Below are positions 33,364-38,883 of a DNA stretch of 38,883 nucleotides, one piece after another. The translations under genes and the position numbers were made by a program. This stretch comes from Bacillus sp. J33 (GTDB taxonomy: Bacteria; Bacillota; Bacilli; Bacillales; Cytobacillaceae), in the NCBI RefSeq assembly GCF_000518885.1, contig NZ_JAEL01000052.1, forward strand, positions 1 to 38,883. Direction: 5' to 3'. The notes under the pieces were generated by a model. It ran no database searches. It was given only the letters and a program-made list of their open reading frames with translations, and had not been told where the DNA came from. The stretch's first letter is position 1; the number at the start of each line of letters is the position of its first letter.

Positions 33364-34968
33364 ATGAACAGTCCCTTGAAAAAAGTGATCATCCCTGCTA
33401 TTGCATCCCTCAGCTTAACTTCTGTTTTGTTTACAGTTTCTGTTCCGGATGGCCCGGTCAGCGCTAAATCAGCAGGGCAGATGGAAAAACAGGCGGAGAA
33501 AGAAACGCTGCCGCTTGGACTTCCGAATCTAAAGGAAAAGAGAACCACCGAAATCCTTGCTCCTGGAGTCACTTACACAAAAATAACCAGGGGGGAGCAA
33601 TCTGAAAAAGATTTTTTCACAGTAGATGTTGATTTTACCGAAACACATGAACAGGCCAAAGCTTTGGCAAAAAAGCTTGAATCAGAAGGATTTACCCCAC
33701 GCATCGGCCGCATTGCCGATCGAGCCATGGATGACAACGAAAAAGGCCCTCTTGGATATCTGGTCAGGGTTGGAGCGTTTCAGACTGAAGAGGCTGCAAA
33801 AGAGCTTCAGCAAGAATTGGCCGGCATTGGGTATACAGGCTTGCGTACTGTCTATACCGGAGAAGATGGCCAGCAGACAACTGGCCCGTGGATCCTTAAT
33901 GTCCTTGAGGTCGACCCGAATTCATTTAACGGAAGCATTTTACCCGAGCTAGGAAAAGATAAGGTCCAGGACAAAGAAACCCTAACGGAAATGGCCGGAC
34001 GGAATCAGGCATTGGCCGCCATTAATGGAGGCTATTTTGTGGTAGGAAGCAAGGATGGAACACCTGGTGACCTTGCCGGCATTTCGGTCATGGAAGGAAA
34101 GCTCGTAAGTGAAGCGGTAAACGGCCGTTCAAGTCTTATTCTCCCATCTGCAAACAAAGCCGCTGATATCGCTTCTGTTTCTTCCTATCAGACGGCTGTA
34201 TCGTCTGACGGGGCAGTACGGGAAGTGGATGGATTAAACCGGAAACCAGGCTTGATACGGGGCTGCGGAGGTATAGGAGAAGATACACCGACCGAGAACC
34301 CGAAGCATGATTATACCTGTAAGGACGAAAGTGAGCTCATCCATTTCTCACCGGTATTTGGTGAAGAAACAGAAGCTGGTGAAGGTGTTGAAGCAGTCTT
34401 AAATAAATCGGGAGAAGTTATCGAGCTTCGTAAACACCGAGGCGGAGAAATTCCAAAGGATGGTTCCGTTCTGGCAGGTACCGGAGAGGCAGCCCAGTGG
34501 CTTGAAGCCCATGCTCAGGCGGGTATGCATGTTCAGGTCAAAAATGAAATAATAGCAGACGGCCAGCCATTATCATTAGAACAAACAACTGGCATTATAA
34601 ACGGCGGACCACGTTTGCTGGAAAACGGGAAAATCTCCATCAATGCGGCGGCAGAAGGCTTTCACTGGGAGGAAAATCCTGAATTCTATTATCGGTTTGG
34701 AGAACGCCGCAACCCGAGAACCCTTGCCGGAGTAAAAGCGGACGGAACCCTCCTTTTTGTGACAGTTGATGGACGGGCTCCGGGGCTGAGTGTCGGTGCA
34801 AACTTTGAAGAGAGCGCCAGAATCATGAAATCGCTTGGTGCAGTCGATGCCCTCAACCTTGACGGAGGCGGCTCTACTTCCATGACTGTCGGCAGCCAGC
34901 TGGTCACAAGACCATCTGACCAAACAGGAGAACGGCCGATTGCGGACGCCATCCTATTGCTTCCGTAA
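33364..34968 (+). CDS. Secreted SPOR-phosphodiester glycosidase (NAGPA-type) protein
   Basis: The protein is 534 residues from ATG 33364 (MNSPLKKV), with AAGGAG eight bases upstream; an upstream extension is open but lacks a ribosome-binding site. A signal peptide (about 1-35) is followed by a SPOR-like peptidoglycan-binding region at about 65-150 (two beta-alpha-beta halves, ETHEQAKALAKKLESEGF and GYLVRVGAFQTEEAAKEL). The C-terminal phosphodiester glycosidase domain (about 175-534) has AAINGGYF, TGIINGGPRL, RNPRTLAGVK and NLDGGGSTSM. NAGPA enzymes uncover phosphodiester-linked sugars, as in lysosomal targeting or teichoic-acid-like polymers. A cell-wall-bound role on glycosylated wall polymers is plausible. 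Confidence 0.88.
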   Translation: MNSPLKKVIIPAIASLSLTSVLFTVSVPDGPVSAKSAGQMEKQAEKETLPLGLPNLKEKRTTEILAPGVTYTKITRGEQSEKDFFTVDVDFTETHEQAKALAKKLESEGFTPRIGRIADRAMDDNEKGPLGYLVRVGAFQTEEAAKELQQELAGIGYTGLRTVYTGEDGQQTTGPWILNVLEVDPNSFNGSILPELGKDKVQDKETLTEMAGRNQALAAINGGYFVVGSKDGTPGDLAGISVMEGKLVSEAVNGRSSLILPSANKAADIASVSSYQTAVSSDGAVREVDGLNRKPGLIRGCGGIGEDTPTENPKHDYTCKDESELIHFSPVFGEETEAGEGVEAVLNKSGEVIELRKHRGGEIPKDGSVLAGTGEAAQWLEAHAQAGMHVQVKNEIIADGQPLSLEQTTGIINGGPRLLENGKISINAAAEGFHWEENPEFYYRFGERRNPRTLAGVKADGTLLFVTVDGRAPGLSVGANFEESARIMKSLGAVDALNLDGGGSTSMTVGSQLVTRPSDQTGERPIADAILLLP

Positions 34969-34986
34969 TGCAGCTAAATTAATCGT

Positions 34987-35002
34987 AATCAAACGTTTGA
35001 TT
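34987..35002. repeat. Palindrome AATCAAACGTTTGATT (copy 4)
   Basis: This is a perfect 16-bp palindrome, identical to the copy at 8509-8524, followed by TAAAAAAA. It lies between two convergent genes, 18 bases after the phosphodiester glycosidase stop. Confidence 0.75.
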
Positions 35003-35026
35003 TAAAAAAATTGCCTTCTATGGAAG

Positions 35027-35055
35027 GGAGTCAGCGGTTATTTTCCGCTGACTCC
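35027..35055 (+). terminator. Hairpin after the phosphodiester glycosidase gene
   Basis: GGAGTCAGCGG and CCGCTGACTCC form a perfect 11-bp stem around TTATTTT. The tail TATTGCTTT is only moderately T-rich. The rest of the spacer to 35415 is AT-rich and I see no gene in it. Confidence 0.55.
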
Positions 35056-35415
35056 TATTGCTTTACGGGATGGAGCGTTAGAAGACGAGTGAAGCCCAAT
35101 GAAGGAACTCTAATGATTGAATTTATATCAGTGGGGCGTTTTTTAACTTTTTGCGAAGGTATTGTTCTTTTTGCCATTGCTGCAGCTGAAGGGACAGGCT
35201 CTTTCTATTTGTTTTGTATCAAAGTTTAATAGCGTAATTCAATCAGATTTTATTTCAAAACTACAGTAAAAAAAGCGGATAGTTAATTTTCTAGTTCCTT
35301 CTATTATAAAAATAAGTATTTTATCTAAGATCAAAATGAAAGTTAGCGACATTCAGTGTAAGCCCTTTTGATATTTCGATATAAAATTTTGAATTTCACA
35401 AACTTAATCTCTATA

Positions 35416-35458
35416 CAAAAAGGATAACAACGAGCAATGGTCTCACTCATTATTATCC
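35416..35458 (-). terminator. Terminator of the meta-cleavage lower-pathway operon
   Basis: On the minus strand GGATAATAATGAG pairs with CTCGTTGTTATCC over 13 positions (two G-U), followed by TTTTTG. It lies about 45 bases after the aldolase stop. Confidence 0.8.
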
Positions 35459-35501
35459 AAAATAAATATCTATAATCCGATTAAACTGGTGACAAACGAA
35501 C

Positions 35502-36527
35502 TTATGCTTTCACCGGTTTCTTTGCTTGAGCCATTTCAGCCGCTACATCCCAAATCATATCTTCCTGGCCACCGACAACCTTGCGACTTCCAAGTTCAGT
35601 TAAGATGTCACGTGCATCGATTCCAAACTTAGCTGCAGCACGTTTAGCGTGAAGCGCAAAGCTAGAATACACACCTGCATATCCAAGAGTTAGACTCTCC
35701 CTTGTAATTTCTTGAGGAGTTTGTAAAATTGGGGCGACAAGCTCTTCAGCCAAGTCCATCATTTTATAAACATCAACACCTGTTTTGATGCCCATTCGGT
35801 CAAGAACAGCAACAAGTACTTCCGTTTGGGTATTTCCAGCACCGGCACCTAAACAGCGTACACTTCCATCAATGCGGGTTGCTCCTTCTTCAATTGCCAC
35901 CAATGTATTAGCCATTGCTAAAGAAAGGTTGTTATGCCCATGAAAACCAACGTTAATTCCGACACTTTGTTTAAGCGCACGGATTCGCTCGCGAACTCCC
36001 TCTGGAAGCAAGGCACCAGCTGAATCAACTACATAAACCGTATCTGCCCCGTATTGTTCCATTAGTTTCGCCTGTTCGACTAATTTGTCAACCTCTGCCA
36101 TATGAGACATCATCAAAAATCCAACTGTTTCCATCCCAAGTTCTTTTGCTGCATAAATATGTTGTGGAGCCACGTCCGCTTCTGTTACATGAGTCGCAAC
36201 CCGTACCATTTTTGCCCCTAGGTTCGCAGCCTGTTTTAACTCTTTTACCGTACCAATTCCCGGAAGAAGAAGGACAGCAATTTTAGATTGGCCAGCAACG
36301 GAGACAGCTGCCTCAATCAACTCCATTTCATTTGTTCGGGAAAAACCATATTGCAAGGATGAACCAGCTAAACCGTCCCCATGCGTTACCTCGATATAAG
36401 GAACTCCAGCGACACTTAGTGCTTTTGTTACATTCAAAACCTGTTCAACGGTAAATTGGTGTGAAATTGCATGACTGCCATCACGCAGCGCAACCTCTGT
36501 GATCAGAATATCTCGAGAGTTTGTCAT
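35502..36527 (-). CDS. 4-hydroxy-2-oxovalerate aldolase (DmpG/MhpE type)
   Basis: This 341-residue class II aldolase splits 4-hydroxy-2-oxovalerate into pyruvate and acetaldehyde. Catalytic residues R15, D16 and H19 lie in LRDGSHAISH, and the metal-binding pair is in GFHGHNN. The C-terminal domain (LGYAGVYSSFALHAKRAAAKFGI) makes the contact that channels acetaldehyde to the partner dehydrogenase. That partner is encoded immediately upstream (21-bp gap), as in other bacteria. The ATG is preceded by GGGAGG. It is the last gene of the three-enzyme lower pathway for meta-cleavage of aromatic compounds. Confidence 0.95.
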   Translation of the reverse strand: MTNSRDILITEVALRDGSHAISHQFTVEQVLNVTKALSVAGVPYIEVTHGDGLAGSSLQYGFSRTNEMELIEAAVSVAGQSKIAVLLLPGIGTVKELKQAANLGAKMVRVATHVTEADVAPQHIYAAKELGMETVGFLMMSHMAEVDKLVEQAKLMEQYGADTVYVVDSAGALLPEGVRERIRALKQSVGINVGFHGHNNLSLAMANTLVAIEEGATRIDGSVRCLGAGAGNTQTEVLVAVLDRMGIKTGVDVYKMMDLAEELVAPILQTPQEITRESLTLGYAGVYSSFALHAKRAAAKFGIDARDILTELGSRKVVGGQEDMIWDVAAEMAQAKKPVKA

Positions 36528-36548
36528 TGTAAAAAACCTCCCTTTCCT

Positions 36549-37433
36549 TTATACTAGCTCTTTCGCTAATTTGTTTTTCGCAAACTCCTCTGCAACCTTT
36601 ACACCTGCTGCTGTCATAATGTCAAGGTTTCCTGAGTATTTAGGCAGATAATCGCCGGCACCCTCTACCTCAATAAAAATAGTTACTTTATTTCCGTCAA
36701 ATTGCGCTTCTGTACGCAGACGGTATCCAGGAACATAAGATTGTACTTCCTTTTCCATGTCTTTAAGCGATTGAATAATCTTTTCTTCCTTCATTGTTCC
36801 TTCTTCCACCAGAACGTGGATAGTATCGCGCATCATAATTGGCGGTTCAGCCGGGTTTAAGATAATGATGGCTTTTCCCTTCTTAGCTCCGCCAACCTCT
36901 TGAATTGCCCTGGAAGTCGTTTCTGTAAACTCATCAATGTTGGCACGAGTTCCAGGACCGGCACTTTTACTTGAGATTGTCGCAACGATTTCTGCATATT
37001 CTACTGGACTTACTCGATTCACTGCATGGACCATTGGAATAGTCGCCTGACCACCACAAGTAATTAGGTTTATATTTTCAGCTTCTAAATTCGATTCGAT
37101 ATTAACAGGAGGGACAACTAGTACTCCTCTTGCAGCAGGTGTCATATCAATCGCTTTAATCCCTGCATCTTTTAGTAGTTTTGCATGGCGAATATGAGCC
37201 TTTGCTGAAGTAGCATCAAAGACGATATCGGGTAATTCCGGGCGTTCAAGTAGCCCGTCGATTCCAGTGTCAATCGCGATATACCCTGCTTCTCTGGCTT
37301 TCTTTAATCCATCTGACTCCGGATCAATACCCACAACAGCCGTAAGCTCTAAGATTTCTGACCGCCCCAGTTTGATCATGAGGTCGGTTCCAATATTCCC
37401 TGAACCAAGAATCGCAACTTTTACTTTAGACAA
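36549..37433 (-). CDS. Acetaldehyde dehydrogenase, CoA-acylating (DmpF/MhpF type)
   Basis: This 294-residue enzyme oxidises acetaldehyde to acetyl-CoA with NAD. Features: NAD motif GSGNIG (10-15), catalytic C126 in [26 protein letters not shown] and [12 protein letters not shown]. Length and layout match DmpF. The start is TTG at 37433 ([10 protein letters not shown]), with AGGAGG eight bases before it. The frame continues open for 90 codons upstream, but that extension is not conserved-looking and overlaps a separate gene remnant, so I exclude it. It should form a channelling complex with the aldolase encoded 21 bp downstream. Confidence 0.95.
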   Translation of the reverse strand: MSKVKVAILGSGNIGTDLMIKLGRSEILELTAVVGIDPESDGLKKAREAGYIAIDTGIDGLLERPELPDIVFDATSAKAHIRHAKLLKDAGIKAIDMTPAARGVLVVPPVNIESNLEAENINLITCGGQATIPMVHAVNRVSPVEYAEIVATISSKSAGPGTRANIDEFTETTSRAIQEVGGAKKGKAIIILNPAEPPIMMRDTIHVLVEEGTMKEEKIIQSLKDMEKEVQSYVPGYRLRTEAQFDGNKVTIFIEVEGAGDYLPKYSGNLDIMTAAGVKVAEEFAKNKLAKELV

Positions 37434-37896
37434 ATCGTTCTCCTCCTTAATGTAATTTTTTATATGAACTCTAAACTGAATTAAGACAGTTTGAGTTTGT
37501 ACCCCAAGCTTTTCGAGATTTCCGCAGCAGCCTGGGTAATCCCCGTAAAAAAAAAGGCTTTCAATCAACGTTTCAAAATAGTTTGACTTAAATGTTTTAA
37601 ATGCGATATAAAGCATTGAAGGACAAATAGGAGGACAAAAGAGGACTACTAAGTATTTAAAGACCTTCTCAATTGAGTGGGGCTTTTCCTCTACAGCAGA
37701 CAATCCTTCTTTAACTCAAGCACCTTATAATTTACGTACATTTGTTCACAAACTAAGTTTTATTAAAGGACTGCTGCCGTGTTTATTCAATTAGGAGTTC
37801 ATAAAAAGTACCTTAATCCCACCTTTTAAAAGAAGAAGGAACAACTGCGATTCCTTGCCACTCTATTCCTTCTCCATTGTTCCCAATGCTTAATAC
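37434..37896. other. Intergenic gap inside the lower-pathway cluster
   Basis: This gap of about 460 bp separates the hydratase gene from the acetaldehyde dehydrogenase gene. It holds the possible remnant at 37481, a nine-A run at 37547-37555 and a degenerate palindrome copy (CAATCAACGTTTCAAA near 37563). In most meta-pathway operons these genes are adjacent, so the gap may mark a deletion or insertion scar. Confidence 0.5.
37481..37546 (-). pseudogene. Possible 3' gene remnant between the hydratase and acetaldehyde dehydrogenase genes
   Basis: On the minus strand one frame reads [20 protein letters not shown] and S before a TAA stop, a composition typical of coding sequence and of a C-terminal helix. 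A run of nine T and then a stop precede it. It could be the tail of a deleted gene of the aromatic pathway, but 21 codons are too few to name a family and it may be chance. Confidence 0.25.
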
Positions 37897-38688
37897 TTAC
37901 CGAAAAGAAACTTCCACTTTTCCTAACTCACTGAACTCAGCAGTAAACACATCCCCTTTTTGTGCAACTACTGCTGCGGACAAAGCACCTGATAAAATCA
38001 CTTCTCCGGCTTTTAAAATGACATTATATTCAGATAATTCGTTCGCTAACCAGGCTACACATGTGGCCGGATGACCTAATACATCTGCCCCTGTCCCTTT
38101 GTTCATGAGCTCGCCATTTTTAAAAAGATTCATTTTGATTTTAGTCAGGTCTAAACCATTGACAGCGAATTTTTCGTCTCCTAATACATAAAGCCCGCAG
38201 GAAGCATTATCGGCAACAGTGTCTTGGAGCTTGATTTTCCAATTCAGAATTCGACTGTCCACAATCTCTAATGAAGGAATGATGGACTCAGTTGCAGCTA
38301 AAACGTCTTCCGCTGTCACATTTGGACCTTTAAGATCCTTATTGAGAACAAAGGCGATCTCCCCTTCAACCTTTGGTTCGAAAAGCGAATCGACAGCGAT
38401 GCTGCCCTTATTTGGAACACTCATGCTGTCCAATAAGTGACCGTAATCCGGCTGGTCGACACCTAAAAGCTCTTGCATGGCAAAGGAAGTTAACCCAATC
38501 TTTTTCCCAACGATTTTCTGCCCAGACTTGACTTTCTGATCAATCGCTTTTAACTGGACTTGATACGCTTCTTGAACAGTCAGGCTTGGGTACAGATCGG
38601 TTAACGGAGTGACGGATTTTTTCGTTTGCTCTGCCTGGAGCAAATGCTCGTATGCATCTTGTACTACAGCTGTTTTTTGTATGCTCAA
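37897..38688 (-). CDS. 2-keto-4-pentenoate hydratase (DmpE/MhpD type)
   Basis: This 263-residue enzyme adds water to 2-hydroxypenta-2,4-dienoate to give 4-hydroxy-2-oxovalerate, the substrate of the aldolase at 35502. The family pattern is clear: VGKKIGLTSFAMQELLGVDQPDYGHL, the metal-binding KVEGEIAFVL, and SLEIVDSRILNWKIKLQDTVADNASCGLYV. Length is normal (about 260). The start codon is TTG at 38688, with AAAGAGG about eight bases upstream. It is first of the three lower-pathway genes but separated from the next by a 460-bp gap; a GC-rich repeat lies directly upstream, and no ring-cleavage dioxygenase is in view. Confidence 0.93.
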   Translation of the reverse strand: MSIQKTAVVQDAYEHLLQAEQTKKSVTPLTDLYPSLTVQEAYQVQLKAIDQKVKSGQKIVGKKIGLTSFAMQELLGVDQPDYGHLLDSMSVPNKGSIAVDSLFEPKVEGEIAFVLNKDLKGPNVTAEDVLAATESIIPSLEIVDSRILNWKIKLQDTVADNASCGLYVLGDEKFAVNGLDLTKIKMNLFKNGELMNKGTGADVLGHPATCVAWLANELSEYNVILKAGEVILSGALSAAVVAQKGDVFTAEFSELGKVEVSFR

Positions 38689-38731
38689 AGAAAAAACCTC
38701 TTTCTTTTAAATGATGGTTCTGTTAAATTTG

Positions 38732-38878
38732 CCTGTTGATTTCAGCACGAGGAACTCGCTTTCCGCGGGCGGTCCGACGCTCCTCGGTGCATTCGCACCT
38801 GCGGGGTCTCCCGCTGACACGCTTCTCCCGCAGGAGTCTCGCACCTTCCGCTCCAATCAACAGGGTGCTAAAATCAAC
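38732..38878. repeat. GC-rich dispersed palindromic repeat of Bacillaceae type
   Basis: The element is bounded by inverted arms: GTTGATTTCAGCAC (38735-38748) pairs with GTGCTAAAATCAAC (38865-38878) at 13 of 14 positions, and CCTGTTGATT with AATCAACAGG just inside. Within it are GC-rich hairpins (GGTGC/GCACC; CTGCGGG/CCCGCAG). The CTTTCCGCGGGCGG and CCCGCAGGAGTCTC phrases recur, as I remember, in many Bacillus genomes. It has no reading frame and is probably a non-autonomous dispersed repeat or structured RNA. Confidence 0.7.
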
Positions 38879-38883
38879 AATAA

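Noticed and set aside
35011-35229. 72-codon frame after the phosphodiester glycosidase
   Set aside because: It begins inside a perfect hairpin and has no convincing ribosome-binding site.
36549-37703. Acetaldehyde dehydrogenase with a 90-residue N-terminal extension
   Set aside because: The family starts at the NAD motif; TTG at 37433 has an ideal AGGAGG site, and the extension has no family resemblance.

Overview
The window looks like chromosomal DNA of a low-GC Firmicute of the family Bacillaceae, related to the Cytobacillus / Mesobacillus / Bacillus firmus group. The grounds are purine-rich AGGAGG ribosome-binding sites, frequent TTG and GTG starts, compact U-tailed terminators, a PyrR-type attenuator, a LysM-NlpC/P60 autolysin, and a GC-rich palindromic repeat at the right edge of a kind I recall from Bacillus genomes. 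Genus is an inference. No rRNA, tRNA, CRISPR array or phage was seen.

Left edge (1-515): the 5' end of an IS3-type transposase gene runs off the window. Beside it is an orphan array of five 9-bp repeats spaced two helical turns apart, like the end of another transposon. Region 516-5894 is a minus-strand catabolic operon (aldehyde dehydrogenase, beta-hydroxyacid dehydrogenase, DUF3100-type membrane protein, second small membrane protein) preceded by a GAF-PucR regulator gene. A secreted M6-like metalloprotease (6110-8077) faces the cytosine operon codBA (11112-8586). The codBA leader carries a complete PyrR attenuator: a binding loop matching the full consensus, an antiterminator and a terminator.

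Regions 11658-18804 and 23170-30678 are two parallel nitrogen-scavenging modules. Each has a PAS-AAA+ sigma-54 activator gene transcribed divergently from a minus-strand operon that begins with an M20 carbamoylase-type amidohydrolase. In each intergenic region there is a clear -24/-12 promoter with dyads upstream of it that could bind the activator. Module A adds an M20D deacylase, a two-gene DUF5058-type membrane pair and an amidase. Module B adds an ArgE/DapE-type deacylase, a 58-residue membrane peptide, an SSS symporter, a class III omega-aminotransferase and the 3' stump of an aldehyde dehydrogenase. The arrangement suggests uptake of an amide, ureido or N-acyl compound, its hydrolysis, and passage of the amine to a semialdehyde. 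The substrates cannot be read from the sequence.

Between and after the modules lie a SpoIIAA-like protein, an acyl-ACP desaturase, a LysM endopeptidase (20623-21663) and three exported enzymes of phosphodiester chemistry: an EEP-family enzyme, an LTD-phospholipase D fusion and a SPOR-phosphodiester glycosidase fusion. The right end (35502-38688) is the lower part of a meta-cleavage pathway (hydratase, acylating acetaldehyde dehydrogenase, 4-hydroxy-2-oxovalerate aldolase) with no ring-cleavage genes in view. A palindrome with core ATCAAACGTTTGAT recurs in several intergenic spacers, mostly between convergent genes.
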